This document shows positions 14,796 through 24,860 of a DNA stretch of 64,000 nucleotides, piece by piece. The DNA is from Lewinellaceae bacterium. GTDB taxonomy: Bacteria; Bacteroidota; Bacteroidia; Chitinophagales; Saprospiraceae. Location: NCBI GenBank assembly GCA_020636435.1, contig JACJXX010000001.1:4874501-4938500 (forward strand). Direction: 5' to 3'. The notes beneath the pieces were generated by a model, which saw only the letters and a program-made list of their open reading frames with translations, was not told where the DNA came from and ran no database searches. A program made the translations under genes and the position numbers. The first letter of the stretch is position 1, and each line of letters begins with the position of its first letter.

Positions 14796-16506
14796 AGTCT
14801 TCGGTTGCCTTGGTTAGGTCAAATTTCATGTTTAAGCCATCGCCTTGCCGGATCTCAAAATATTCGGGGAAGGTATCCAGGGCTTTGATCAAAGTGTTGG
14901 ATGCCGTTTTCCCCAGCCCGCAGCGGCTGGCCGTTTGCATGATGCGCCCCCACTGCCGGATATCCTCAAAATCGGAGTTTTGGGCCAGCCCCAGCTTGAT
15001 CTTTTCCAGCTTCCGCTGCAGGATGAAGTTGCCTGCCCGGCAGGGCGTGCACACCCCACAGGACTCTTCCTTGAAGAAAGTGGTAAAGTTGTGCAGAATC
15101 TGCAGGATGTCCCGATGCTTGCTGAACACCATAAATGCCCCGCCGCAGGAAAGGCCGTCCTTGGAAATAGGCTGGCCCTTGTCTGCCATGGAAATGCATT
15201 CCCCGGACGGCCCGGAGAGCTGGATGTAGTAGGGGTCGTCCGCCTGGCAAAGCTTCAGCAGTTCTTCTACTTTCGTCCCGTATTCGATCTCATAGATGCC
15301 GGGCAGATGGCAATCGCCGGATACGCTGATGAGCTTGGTGCCAGGGGAGGCGGCCGTTCCTGTTTTCAGGAAGTGGTCGGCGCCCAGCTCGATAATGCGG
15401 GCGGCGGCGCAAAGCGTTTCCACATTGTTGACCACGGTCGGTTTGCCGAGGAATCCCCGCTCAATGGGGTAATACTGCTTCACCCGCGCTTCCCCCCGCT
15501 TCCCTTCCATGGAGTTGAGCATGGCCGTTTCTTCCCCGACCACGTAAGAGCCGGCGCCAAGTTGAATGCGGATGTCAAAGTCAAAACTTTCGATGCCGGC
15601 TGCGTTTTTACCCAGCAGGCCCATGCGGTAGAAGCGTTCGACTTCCTTTTCCAGCTTGTCTTTCATCCAGGTATATTCTGCCCGCAGATAGAGGATGCCT
15701 TCCCGTGCGCCCACCGCGTATCCGGCGATGGCCATCCCTTCGAGCGCCAGGCCGGGCATGGCGTTCATCAGCGCCCGGTCTTTGAAAGTCCCTGGCTCTC
15801 CTTCATCGGCGTTGCAAACGATGTATTTGGGCTGTGCCTTTTGTTGCCGGCACAAACCCCACTTCAGGCCGGTAGGGAAAAAAGCGCCGCCCCGCCCGCT
15901 GAGCTTCGAGCGGTTGATCTCTTCGATGACCTGCTCGGGGCTCAAGCCGCCCAGCTTTGTTATGGCGTTGCCGGGGAAATACTCCCGGAAAAATACCGCG
16001 TGCTTTTCTGGCGGGATGTAGCGGATATTGTCTTCCACTTCATCGCAAAGCTCCTCCACGGAAGCGCCTTGTTTTAGCCCGGCTACAATCTGCCTCACCT
16101 TCAGCGTATTGAGGTTGGTGAAAGGATGGAAGTTGATCAGCGCCGCCGGTTCCTGGTCGCTCAGGCCGATGCAGGAGGTTTCGAAAAGGCCGAACAGGCC
16201 GCTGGGGTCCACTTCGCCAAAGCGGGCGCCGGTTTCGCGCTCGAAAGCTTCCCGGACCCGTTGAAACCCCTTGAATTCTGAGACGATGCTGTTGTTGAGG
16301 TAAATGGTGAACCGGCCGGCCGGCTGGCGGTGGAAGAAGTGGTAGAAGGAGATCACGCCTTCCAGCTCGATCCTGGAAATGCCGAACCGCTGAGCACATA
16401 ACTCCAGGTCTTCATCGCGAATATAACCGTGTTGATTCTGATATTCCCACAGGTTGTTGAGCAGTTCAGGATGAGCACGTTGGCTGGAAAAGGTTTCCGT
16501 TTCCAT
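14776..16506 (-). CDS. hoxF: hydrogenase diaphorase subunit HoxF with fused HoxE-like N-domain
   Basis: 576 residues. Residues 1-145 resemble HoxE/NuoE, but the usual four cysteines are not kept: only SCIGLSDQEPA (Cys112) marks the second pair, with Ser in place of the last Cys, so its [2Fe-2S] cluster is probably absent. Residues 175-480 are the FMN/NADH module (SGRGGAFFPTGLKW at 203-216, CNADEGEPGTFKDR at 231-244). The [4Fe-4S] ligands are SCGVCTPCR (Cys483, 486, 489) and Cys529. Together with HoxUY it exchanges electrons between NAD(H) and the hydrogenase. First gene of the operon; start ATG 16506. Divergent from the PFOR-rnf operon across a 286-bp gap. Confidence 0.92.
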   Translation of the reverse strand: METETFSSQRAHPELLNNLWEYQNQHGYIRDEDLELCAQRFGISRIELEGVISFYHFFHRQPAGRFTIYLNNSIVSEFKGFQRVREAFERETGARFGEVDPSGLFGLFETSCIGLSDQEPAALINFHPFTNLNTLKVRQIVAGLKQGASVEELCDEVEDNIRYIPPEKHAVFFREYFPGNAITKLGGLSPEQVIEEINRSKLSGRGGAFFPTGLKWGLCRQQKAQPKYIVCNADEGEPGTFKDRALMNAMPGLALEGMAIAGYAVGAREGILYLRAEYTWMKDKLEKEVERFYRMGLLGKNAAGIESFDFDIRIQLGAGSYVVGEETAMLNSMEGKRGEARVKQYYPIERGFLGKPTVVNNVETLCAAARIIELGADHFLKTGTAASPGTKLISVSGDCHLPGIYEIEYGTKVEELLKLCQADDPYYIQLSGPSGECISMADKGQPISKDGLSCGGAFMVFSKHRDILQILHNFTTFFKEESCGVCTPCRAGNFILQRKLEKIKLGLAQNSDFEDIRQWGRIMQTASRCGLGKTASNTLIKALDTFPEYFEIRQGDGLNMKFDLTKATEDYEKFKS

Positions 16507-16545
16507 AGTTGATCTTTTTGTAACTATTTAGCCCCCGGAGCTTTT

Positions 16546-16630
16546 GCCACAAAAACACAAAAGGCACGAAATCCCACGATCCCGATAGCCATCGGGAGGT
16601 GTGGATTTGGTGATTTGGCGCTTTTGTGGC
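16546..16630. repeat. 85-bp imperfect palindrome between hox and PFOR operons
   Basis: Ends GCCACAAAA ... TTTTGTGGC, with near-symmetric arms and a central TCCCGATAGCCATCGGGA hairpin. It occupies the divergent control region between hoxF and the PFOR gene. No direct repeat flanks it, so it could be a dispersed palindromic repeat or a structured regulatory element. Confidence 0.55.
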
Positions 16631-16792
16631 GAGAAATCGGAGGTCAGCCAATTGGAACCCCAACGCATATTAAGACTAAGCGACATCAAGCCTAATGACA
16701 TTATTCACTTTGCCGGGTGATTATTCTCATCGGAATTCCGGGCCTGATTTCGAAAATTTGTGCCGTCGTGCCTTTGTAGTGATTAAAAAGGG

Positions 16793-19700
16793 ATGACGGA
16801 TCATTCATTCTCAAACCTGGTACAACAATCGCAAAGCATGTTTAAGATCAAATATCCTGGTACAAAAGAAGCTGATATGGACAAGAAAAGCAAAAAGGCC
16901 AAATATCCTGGCGTCCGCGTTGCCATGGATGGGAATACGGCAGCCATCATGTGCGAACGGGAATCAACGGATGCAGCGGGAGCCTACCCCATCACCCCTT
17001 CCACTCAAATGGGGGAATACTGGGCCGAAGAAGCAGCCAAAGGCCATCTGAACATCTCCGGCCGGCCCCTGATCTTCATCGAACCGGAAGGAGAACACGC
17101 CGCCGCGGCCGTCACCGCCGGCCTCTCCATGACCGGCTTGCGGGCCGCCAACTTCTCCTCCGGCCAGGGCATTGCCTACATGCACGAATCGCTTTATGCA
17201 GCCGTAGGGAAAAGGCTGACCTACGTCCTCAATATCGGCGCCAGGGCCATGACCAAATCCACCCTTAACGTACATGCCGGCCACGACGATTACCACGCCA
17301 TAGACGATACCGGGTTTTTCCAGCTTTTCGCTAAAAAGGCACAGCACGTTGCCGACCTGAATATTATAGCCCATAGAATTGCCGAGCTGGCCTTAAACCC
17401 TGGAATAGTGGCTCAGGATGGCTTTTTAACCACCCACCTGATCGAGTCGCTGATGCTTCCCGAGCGGGAATTGATCAAAGAATACCTGGGCCGGCCCGAT
17501 GACATCATCGATACCCCGACTCCTGCTCAAAAGATCATTTACGGCGACACCCGCCGGCGCATACCCGAACTCTGGGATGTCGACAACCCGGTAATGGCGG
17601 GCATCGTTCAGAACCAGGATTCCTACATGCAAAGCGTGGCAGCGCAACGGCCTTTCTTTTTTGACCACATCAAAGACCTGACGGAACAGGCATTCGAGGA
17701 GTTCTATGAACTTACCGGGCGCCGGTATGCGCGCGTCATGTCCTACCGGGCCGATGATGCCGACTACCTGATCCTCGGCCAGGGAAGCGTGGTGCCCAGC
17801 GCCGAAGCAGTAGTGGACTATCTCCGGGAAACCCGGGGCATCAAAGCCGGCGTAGTAGATTTACTTATGTTCCGGCCCTTCCCCGGCGACCTTGTCGGGC
17901 AGCTGTTAAAAGGCAAAAAGGGCGTGGTCATTCTCGAAAGGCTCGACCAGCCATTGGCTTCCGACCTTCCCATCGTGAGGGAAGTCCGTTCCATACTCAC
18001 CAAGTGTATCGAAAACGGCGCGCATAAAAAAGATATTCCCTATCCTGAACTGCCGAGCTACAGCTCTTCCGACCTCCCGGCCTTGTATAGCGGCTCGTTT
18101 GGAATGGGAAGCCGCGACCTGCAACCGGAAGGCATCATTGGCGCCATTGAAAATATGTTGCCCGACGGCAAGCACAAAAAACAATTTTACCTGTCGATCG
18201 ATTTTATCCGGGATGTTCCATTTACGCCCAAGCAAAGGGCCTATCAGGAAAGCATCCAGGACGCTTACCCCCACGTGAAAGAGCTTGCGATCCATGGATC
18301 GGAAAATCCGAACCTCATGCCCGACGGCGCAGTAACCGTCCGCTTTCACTCCGTAGGCGGCTGGGGAGCAATCACGACCGGCAAGAACCTGGCCATGACG
18401 CTTTTCGACCTGCTGGGGTACGACATCAAGGCCAACCCCAAATACGGCTCGGAGAAAAAAGGCCAGCCGACCACTTACTATCTCGCCGCCTCCCCGGAAC
18501 CCATCCGGATTAACTGCGAGTATTTCTTCGTCGATGTCGTGCTTTCCCCCGACCCCAATGTGTTTAAACACACCAATGCCCTGGCCGGCCTGAAGAAAGG
18601 CGGGGTCTTCATCATCCAAAGCGATAAAGCAAAGCCCGATGAAGTCTGGGGCGATATTCCGAAGCCTTATCAGAAGATCATCATCGACAACAACATCCGC
18701 ATTTTTTATATCGATGGTTTCCGGATCGCCCGCGAAGAAGCCACCGACCCGGAATTGCAGTTGAGGATGCAGGGCATCGCCTTCCAGGGCGCTTTCTTCG
18801 CCGCCTCTCCGCTTATGGAAAAAGCAGGCCTGACCGACGCGGCGCTGCTCAAAGCCATAGAAGATCAGTTGCAGCACAAGTTCGGCGGAAAAGGCCAGCG
18901 GGTGGTTGATGACAATATGCGGGTGGTTAAACGCGGCTTCGATGAGGTCCACGAGATTACCAATAAGGTGTTGGGCGCCGGGCATGGGGAAAAGGCAAAT
19001 GGCGAGGCCCTTCTGCCTATTCCGACCATGATGAAAAATATTCCGAAAAGCGAATCCAACCTGAGCGACATCCACCGGTTCTGGGAGCAAACCGGGAATT
19101 TCTACCTGCGCGGCATGGGCAACGACAATCTCACCGACCCGTTTATCGGGTTGAGCGTAATGCCCGCCGTATCCTCCCTCTTCAGAGACATGACCGGCAT
19201 CCGCTTCGAACATCCCGAATGGATACCCAATAACTGTACGGCTTGCGGAAAATGTTATACCGTTTGCCCCGATACAGCCATCCCGGGCCTGGTGAGCGAA
19301 TTGTCGGGTGTGCTGGATACCGTTGTAAAACGCGTAAAGAAAAACCACGAAAAAGTGGAATACCTGCCCAAGGCAGTGCGCCAGATGGAAGGCAAGATTC
19401 GCGCGTTGTTCAACGAACAGAACGGAGCTACCGTCAACCACCTCATCCAGGATGCCATCGATCAGTACATCAGCGAGAATGACAATGGCAACGGGTTGGC
19501 ACAGGAAATGGAATGGTTCCGCGAAGAGCTGGGCGATTTTCAATTTGCCCTCACCCGGCCCTACTACGATGTCTTTGAAAAAGGCCAGCCCAACAGCGGA
19601 GGCCTGTTTAGCATCACCATCAACCCAACCACCTGCAAAGGCTGCATGGAATGCGTAAAGGTATGTGAGGACGACGCCCTGCGGCCCATCACCCAAACCG

Positions 19701-21781
19701 AGGATTCGGTGGCCAGGCTGCGGGAAGAATGGGAGTTCTGGACCGACCTGCCCAACACGCCTGAGCAATACAACCGCATCGACGACCTGGAAGAAAAGAT
19801 CGGGCCGCTCGAAACCATCCTGCTGAACAAGGATGCCTACCTGCACTTCGCCAGCGGCGATGGCGCCTGCCTGGGTTGCTCCGAAAAATCGGTCGTCCAC
19901 TTATTCGTGGCGACGGTAGAATCGTTGATGCAGCCCCGCATTAAAAAGCATGTCGCTCACTTGAGCGAGCTTATCGACAAACTGGAAAAACACATCCAGT
20001 CCAGGCTCTTTAAAAATGTAAACATCAGCGACGCGGACGCGATGTCGAAGATCGTTGCCGAAACGCGCAACAGCGACCTGACCATGTCGGCCCTGGCCCG
20101 CAAGCTCGAATCCGAAAAAGGCAGCGAGCCCATCGACCAGGAATGGTTGAGAGAAGTCACGCAACTGCTGGCTAAACTGAAGAAGCTGAAATGGAAATAT
20201 ACCGACGGGACCACCGGGAAAGGGCGCTCTTCCATGGGCATGACCAACTCGACGGGTTGTACCTCGGTATGGGGCAGCACTTACCCCTTCAATCCCTATC
20301 CCTTCCCCTGGGCCAACCACTTATTCCAGGATAGCACCTCTATGGCCATGGGTATTTTTGAAGGCCACATGTCCAAAATGGCGGAAGGGTTCAAAACCAT
20401 CCGCAAGGCGGAACTGGAATTGAGCGGCGCTTACAACCCTGATGAACACGACGAATTCTTCACCTATTTCACCTGGCAGCATTTTACGGATGAAGAATGG
20501 TTGCTGTGCCCTCCGGTGGTAGCATTGGGCGGCGACGGCGCCATGTACGATATCGGTTTCCAGAACCTGTCGAGGATGATGGCATCCGGCAAGCCCATTA
20601 AAGTGATCGTCGTAGATACTCAGGTGTACTCCAACACGGGAGGCCAGGCCTGTACTTCCGGCTTCATCGGCCAGGTTTCGGACATGGCCCAGTACGGCAA
20701 GGTCTGGAAAGGAAAACCCGAGCCGCGCAAAGAGATCGGCCTGATCGCTATGGCGCACCGGAATACCTATGTACTGCAGGGCACCCTGGCCAACACCAGC
20801 CAGATGATCGAAGGCTTTATCGATGGCCTGATGGCCAAACGGCCGGCGTTGTTCAACCTGTATACTACCTGCCAGCCGGAACACGGCGTAGGGGATGACC
20901 TGGGCGCTCACCAGGCCAAACTGGCGGTTGAGTCCCGTGCCTATCCGATTTTCAAATACAACCCCGAAAATGGCGTAAAAGCGGAAGAGGCTTTCGACCT
21001 GTCCGGCAACCCTGCCATGGATCAGATATGGCCGACTTATCAGTTGAAATATCTGGAAAACGGCCGGGAGAAATCCATGGAAGTAGCCATGACCTTCGCC
21101 GACTTTGCTATAACTGAGGCGCGGTTCAGAAAGCATTTCCGCAAAGTGCCCCGCGATGCCTGGAATAACAACATGGTGGCTTTATCCGAATTTCTGGAAA
21201 TGAGTGCCGATGAACGAGAGGGCAGATTCCCGTTCATCTGGGCGGTCGATGCCAAACAACAGCTGAGCCGGGTACTAGTGGCCCAAACGATCGTCGAATC
21301 CTGCGAAGAACGGCGCGACTTCTGGATCATGCTCCGGGCAATGGCCGGGGTGGAAACCGAGAAAGTTGAAGTGGTGGATATAGAAAGCAAAATCCGGGCA
21401 GAAGTGGTCGGGAAGATCGCCCAGGGGCTGATGAAACTGGCCGGGGGAGACGGAGCCGGCATAGCCAGCCTGGTGACGGAGGAACCGGCCGCGCCGGCGG
21501 CCACCCAGGAAGCCGCCCAGCCAACCGGCGACTATATGGCGCCCTGGCTGGATACGGAAGACTGTACTGCCTGCGACGAATGCACGAAGCTCAATCCCAG
21601 CATATTTGCCTACAACGACAACAAAAAGGCATACATCAAGGATCCGAAAGGCGGGCCGTACGAAGACCTGGTAAAGGCAGCTGAGAAGTGCACCGCCAGA
21701 GTGATCCACCCGGGCTTGCCGGCGGACCGTTCGGGCAAGGATGTGGACAAGTGGATCAAGAGGGGAGAGAAGTATAATTAA
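16793..21781 (+). CDS. nifJ: giant pyruvate:ferredoxin (flavodoxin) oxidoreductase, single chain
   Basis: 1662 residues against roughly 1170-1200 for usual single-chain PFOR. Order: alpha/pyrimidine domain (VAMDGNTAAIMCERESTDAA, AYPITPSTQMGEYW, residues about 45-330); domain II; gamma domain (GWGAITTGKNLAMTL, about 521-535); an extra segment; two [4Fe-4S] motifs far apart (NCTACGKCYTVCPD near 816-829, TCKGCMECVKVCED near 945-958); beta/TPP domain (ACLGCSEKS near 1024; GDGAMYDIGFQNLSRM then VYSNTGGQ); and a C-terminal ferredoxin-like domain (DCTACDECTKLNP near 1589). It converts pyruvate and CoA to acetyl-CoA, CO2 and reduced ferredoxin. It sits 7 bp before rnfC, so its ferredoxin output probably feeds Rnf. 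Possible starts are 16793, 16838 and 16877; the last begins MDKKSKKAKYPGVRVAM and fits family N-termini best. Confidence 0.88.
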   Translation: MTDHSFSNLVQQSQSMFKIKYPGTKEADMDKKSKKAKYPGVRVAMDGNTAAIMCERESTDAAGAYPITPSTQMGEYWAEEAAKGHLNISGRPLIFIEPEGEHAAAAVTAGLSMTGLRAANFSSGQGIAYMHESLYAAVGKRLTYVLNIGARAMTKSTLNVHAGHDDYHAIDDTGFFQLFAKKAQHVADLNIIAHRIAELALNPGIVAQDGFLTTHLIESLMLPERELIKEYLGRPDDIIDTPTPAQKIIYGDTRRRIPELWDVDNPVMAGIVQNQDSYMQSVAAQRPFFFDHIKDLTEQAFEEFYELTGRRYARVMSYRADDADYLILGQGSVVPSAEAVVDYLRETRGIKAGVVDLLMFRPFPGDLVGQLLKGKKGVVILERLDQPLASDLPIVREVRSILTKCIENGAHKKDIPYPELPSYSSSDLPALYSGSFGMGSRDLQPEGIIGAIENMLPDGKHKKQFYLSIDFIRDVPFTPKQRAYQESIQDAYPHVKELAIHGSENPNLMPDGAVTVRFHSVGGWGAITTGKNLAMTLFDLLGYDIKANPKYGSEKKGQPTTYYLAASPEPIRINCEYFFVDVVLSPDPNVFKHTNALAGLKKGGVFIIQSDKAKPDEVWGDIPKPYQKIIIDNNIRIFYIDGFRIAREEATDPELQLRMQGIAFQGAFFAASPLMEKAGLTDAALLKAIEDQLQHKFGGKGQRVVDDNMRVVKRGFDEVHEITNKVLGAGHGEKANGEALLPIPTMMKNIPKSESNLSDIHRFWEQTGNFYLRGMGNDNLTDPFIGLSVMPAVSSLFRDMTGIRFEHPEWIPNNCTACGKCYTVCPDTAIPGLVSELSGVLDTVVKRVKKNHEKVEYLPKAVRQMEGKIRALFNEQNGATVNHLIQDAIDQYISENDNGNGLAQEMEWFREELGDFQFALTRPYYDVFEKGQPNSGGLFSITINPTTCKGCMECVKVCEDDALRPITQTEDSVARLREEWEFWTDLPNTPEQYNRIDDLEEKIGPLETILLNKDAYLHFASGDGACLGCSEKSVVHLFVATVESLMQPRIKKHVAHLSELIDKLEKHIQSRLFKNVNISDADAMSKIVAETRNSDLTMSALARKLESEKGSEPIDQEWLREVTQLLAKLKKLKWKYTDGTTGKGRSSMGMTNSTGCTSVWGSTYPFNPYPFPWANHLFQDSTSMAMGIFEGHMSKMAEGFKTIRKAELELSGAYNPDEHDEFFTYFTWQHFTDEEWLLCPPVVALGGDGAMYDIGFQNLSRMMASGKPIKVIVVDTQVYSNTGGQACTSGFIGQVSDMAQYGKVWKGKPEPRKEIGLIAMAHRNTYVLQGTLANTSQMIEGFIDGLMAKRPALFNLYTTCQPEHGVGDDLGAHQAKLAVESRAYPIFKYNPENGVKAEEAFDLSGNPAMDQIWPTYQLKYLENGREKSMEVAMTFADFAITEARFRKHFRKVPRDAWNNNMVALSEFLEMSADEREGRFPFIWAVDAKQQLSRVLVAQTIVESCEERRDFWIMLRAMAGVETEKVEVVDIESKIRAEVVGKIAQGLMKLAGGDGAGIASLVTEEPAAPAATQEAAQPTGDYMAPWLDTEDCTACDECTKLNPSIFAYNDNKKAYIKDPKGGPYEDLVKAAEKCTARVIHPGLPADRSGKDVDKWIKRGEKYN

Positions 21782-21788
21782 GTGACCA

Positions 21789-23150
21789 ATGGGACTATTA
21801 AATTTTCGCAAAAGCACGTTCAAGCACGGGGTTCATCCGCCGGAGCACAAAGAGGAAACCAATGGCCTGCCCATTCGGCAGTTTCCGTTTGCTCCGCTGA
21901 TCATCCTGCCCATGGCCCAGCACATCGGCGCTCCCTCACAGATTGTGGTGCGGGAAGGGCAGGAGGTGATCCGCGGGCAGTTGCTCGCCAAAGCCGGAGG
22001 ATACGTTTCGGTTCCACTGCATGCTCCCATTTCCGGGACCATCCGAAAAATCGCCAACGTTCCGACCATTTCCGGCAAAATGTCTGCGGGCATTTATCTG
22101 GAAGCCTTTCCGGCCTCGAGCCAGGAAGTGATGGAGGGTACGCCTGTCGACGTGGATACCGCCACGCCGGAAGAAATCCTCAAGGGCATTCAGGACGCCG
22201 GGATCGTAGGGCTGGGCGGGGCGGCGTTTCCCACCCATGTGAAACTCAAGGTGCCGGAAGGAAAGCATTGCGAGATACTCCTGATTAATGGCATTGAATG
22301 CGAGCCCTACCTGACCACCGACCACCGGGTGATGCTCGAACAGGCGGACGATATTTTCACGGGGATCAAATACCTCCTCAAAGCTACCGGCGCCAGTCGG
22401 GCCATCATCGGCATAGAGGCGAATAAACAGGACGCTGCGGATCATTTGGCAAAGATGGTCCCCGAGGGCGCTCCGGTTTCGGTAGAAGTGGTGCCCGTCA
22501 AATATCCGCAGGGTTCGGAAAAAATGCTGATCACCTCGGTTCTGGGCCATGAAGTCCCTTCGGGAGGGTTGCCCATAGAAGTAGGCGCTGTAGTCGTCAA
22601 TGTGGCCACCACAGCGGAGATCGGCCGACTTTTGCCCCACGGGCGGGGCATTCAGGAGCGGGTCGTCACCATTACCGGCCCGGGAGTGAAAAAGAAGGGG
22701 AACTACCTGATTCCCATCGGGACGCCCCTGCGCTATGTTTTGGAACAAGTGGATGCAGACGAGAACATCAGCGAGGTTTACATGGGCGGCCCTATGATGG
22801 GGGTGGCCGTTTCCAACCTGGATATTTCTATTGTAAAAGGAACCTCGGGTATTGTAGTCTTTACGGAGAAGGATGTGAAAAGGCCGGAGAAAATCTACCC
22901 CTGCATCAAATGCGGCGCCTGCGTAGACGCTTGTCCCATCTCTCTGAATCCGTCCAAACTGGGAATCCTGGCAAAATTTGAAGCTTACGATCAAATGGCG
23001 GAAGAGTTCCATTTAATGGATTGCTTCGAGTGCGGGTCGTGCTCCTATGTATGCCCCTCTCACATTCCCCTGGTGCAGTATTTCAGGCTGTCCAAGTCGA
23101 TTGTAAGAAAACGCAACACCGCAAAACAGACTGCCGAGCATGCTAAATAG
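21789..23150 (+). CDS. rnfC: Rnf complex subunit RnfC
   Basis: 453 residues. The N-terminus has the RnfC barrel-like opening (FRKSTFKHGVHPP), the middle is the NuoF-like flavin/NADH region (GLGGAAFPTHVKL, GIECEPYLTTDH) and the C-terminal part has two [4Fe-4S] motifs (CIKCGACVDACPI and CFECGSCSYVCPS). RnfC is the peripheral NADH-side subunit of the ion-pumping ferredoxin:NAD+ oxidoreductase. It follows the PFOR gene by 7 bp and overlaps rnfD by 11 bp. Confidence 0.95.
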   Translation: MGLLNFRKSTFKHGVHPPEHKEETNGLPIRQFPFAPLIILPMAQHIGAPSQIVVREGQEVIRGQLLAKAGGYVSVPLHAPISGTIRKIANVPTISGKMSAGIYLEAFPASSQEVMEGTPVDVDTATPEEILKGIQDAGIVGLGGAAFPTHVKLKVPEGKHCEILLINGIECEPYLTTDHRVMLEQADDIFTGIKYLLKATGASRAIIGIEANKQDAADHLAKMVPEGAPVSVEVVPVKYPQGSEKMLITSVLGHEVPSGGLPIEVGAVVVNVATTAEIGRLLPHGRGIQERVVTITGPGVKKKGNYLIPIGTPLRYVLEQVDADENISEVYMGGPMMGVAVSNLDISIVKGTSGIVVFTEKDVKRPEKIYPCIKCGACVDACPISLNPSKLGILAKFEAYDQMAEEFHLMDCFECGSCSYVCPSHIPLVQYFRLSKSIVRKRNTAKQTAEHAK

Positions 23151-24159
23151 AACGCTAAATATCAGCACATCGCCTCACATCGCCAAGGGCATCGGCACCG
23201 ACGACATCATGCAGAATGTGGTTTGGGCGCTGCTTCCCGCGGCTATCTTTGCGGTGTACTCCTTCGGGATGAGCGCGCTGATGGTGCTCCTGGCCTCCGT
23301 TGCCGCTTGTGTCCTCACCGAACATTTTCTGTGCAGGCTGTCCAAAAAGGAAAGCACCATATCCGATTGGTCGGCCGTCATTACGGGTTTGTTGCTGGGG
23401 CTCACCCTTCCGCCCAACTTCCCATTGTGGATGGCGTTTTGCGGAGGGGTGATCGCGATCGCCCTCGGCAAATTCATCTTTGGCGGGTTGGGGTACAATG
23501 TGTTCAACCCCGCTCTGGTGGGGCGGGCAGTGTTGCAGGCCGCCTTCCCGGTGGCCATCACCACCTGGTATCCGGCCTTTCTGGATGGCCGCTTTGCATC
23601 GGTTTCCTCTTCCACCTTTGCTGCTCCGTTTATGGAGCCCACGGTTGACGCCATCACCGGCGCCACGCCCCTGTCGGCTTTCAAGTTCGACCATGTCATT
23701 ACTCCGGCCTCCGACCTGGCGCTGGGGCTCATTACCGGCTCTACCGGGGAGACCTGCGCCCTGCTGATCCTGCTGGGGGGGATTTACCTGATTGCCCGCA
23801 ACATGATGAACTGGCGCATTCCGGTTGCCATCCTGGCTACCGTATATGTTTTGAGCGGGGTTTTGCACCTGATCGACAGCCAGGCCTATCCTCCGCCACT
23901 CTTCATGCTCTTTTCCGGAGGATTGATGCTGGGCGCCGTTTTTATGGCTACCGATATGGTCGCTTCTCCCATCACGCCGCTGGGCGTGGTGATCTACGGA
24001 GCTATTATTGGCCTTCTCGTCGTGGTGATCCGCATCTGGGGCGGGTTGCCGGAGGGGGTGATGTACGCCATCCTGCTGGCCAACGCCATTTCACCCCACA
24101 TTGACAACTGGATACAACCCAGGGTTTACGGAACTGCCAAAAACGCAAAAGCATCATGA
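23140..24159 (+). CDS. rnfD: Rnf complex subunit RnfD
   Basis: 339 residues with about nine membrane helices. The motif DAITGATPLSAFK (about 168-180) contains the Thr that receives FMN through a phosphoester bond in RnfD/NqrB. Membrane electron-carrying and ion-coupling subunit. It overlaps both neighbours (11 bp with rnfC, 4 bp with rnfG), so translational coupling is likely. An ApbE-type flavin transferase needed for the modification is not in the window. Confidence 0.95.
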   Translation: MLNRTLNISTSPHIAKGIGTDDIMQNVVWALLPAAIFAVYSFGMSALMVLLASVAACVLTEHFLCRLSKKESTISDWSAVITGLLLGLTLPPNFPLWMAFCGGVIAIALGKFIFGGLGYNVFNPALVGRAVLQAAFPVAITTWYPAFLDGRFASVSSSTFAAPFMEPTVDAITGATPLSAFKFDHVITPASDLALGLITGSTGETCALLILLGGIYLIARNMMNWRIPVAILATVYVLSGVLHLIDSQAYPPPLFMLFSGGLMLGAVFMATDMVASPITPLGVVIYGAIIGLLVVVIRIWGGLPEGVMYAILLANAISPHIDNWIQPRVYGTAKNAKAS

Positions 24160-24860
24160 GCGACGCGAACCTGATACAAAAAACGGCAACCGGAAACAGC
24201 CTGAAAATGCTTCAGGCCATGGTTGGCATCGGGATAATCTGCGCCCTGATGATCGTCCTGACTTTTCAGGGAACGGCGCCGATCATTAAAGAAAAAAAGG
24301 CGGAAGCTTTGGAAAAAGCGATTTTCAAGGTGCTTCCGGGGATAGATAAAACGAAAGCCTTTCAGCTCGATCAAAACAACAATTTTGTCCCTCTCGAAGG
24401 AGAAGGACAGGAAGGGCGAACCGCCTATGCCGGCTATGATAAAAATGGCCAGTTTGTAGGCGTAGCGGTAGAGGCCAGCGGGCAGGGCTACGCCGATATC
24501 ATTCGCATTCTCTACGGATACGACCCTGAAAAACAGGCGGCCGTTGGATTTTACGTGCTGGAAAGCAAAGAAACGCCGGGGCTGGGCGATAAAATTGAAA
24601 AGGACCCCAATTTCCTGGCAAATTTTGACGGGCTGGATGTCTCCCTGGCCAGCGATCAGAGCACCCTTAAAAACAAGCCCGTCACCGTAAAACACGGAAC
24701 CAAGGAAAACCCCTGGGAGATCGATGCCATCACAGGGGCCACGATATCATCCAGGGCTATAGGCGATATTATGGGCGCGAGCACTGAATACTGGGCGCCG
24801 CTCATTTACAAGAACAAAGATGCCTTTGGCTTAAATGCCAATGAAAATAAGCAAAGATGA
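24156..24860 (+). CDS. rnfG: Rnf complex subunit RnfG
   Basis: 234 residues: one N-terminal membrane helix (MLQAMVGIGIICALMIVLTF, about 19-38) and an exported FMN-binding domain with the flavinylation motif DAITGATISSRA (about 191-202), whose second Thr carries FMN. It accepts electrons within the Rnf chain outside the membrane. Overlaps rnfD and rnfE by 4 bp each (ATGA). Confidence 0.95.
   Translation: MSDANLIQKTATGNSLKMLQAMVGIGIICALMIVLTFQGTAPIIKEKKAEALEKAIFKVLPGIDKTKAFQLDQNNNFVPLEGEGQEGRTAYAGYDKNGQFVGVAVEASGQGYADIIRILYGYDPEKQAAVGFYVLESKETPGLGDKIEKDPNFLANFDGLDVSLASDQSTLKNKPVTVKHGTKENPWEIDAITGATISSRAIGDIMGASTEYWAPLIYKNKDAFGLNANENKQR

Noticed and set aside
16507..16792. Bacteroidota promoter pair for hoxF and the PFOR gene
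   Set aside because: I looked for TTG-20-TAnnTTTG on both strands; only weak matches (TTTG words without TA) were found, so none is annotated.
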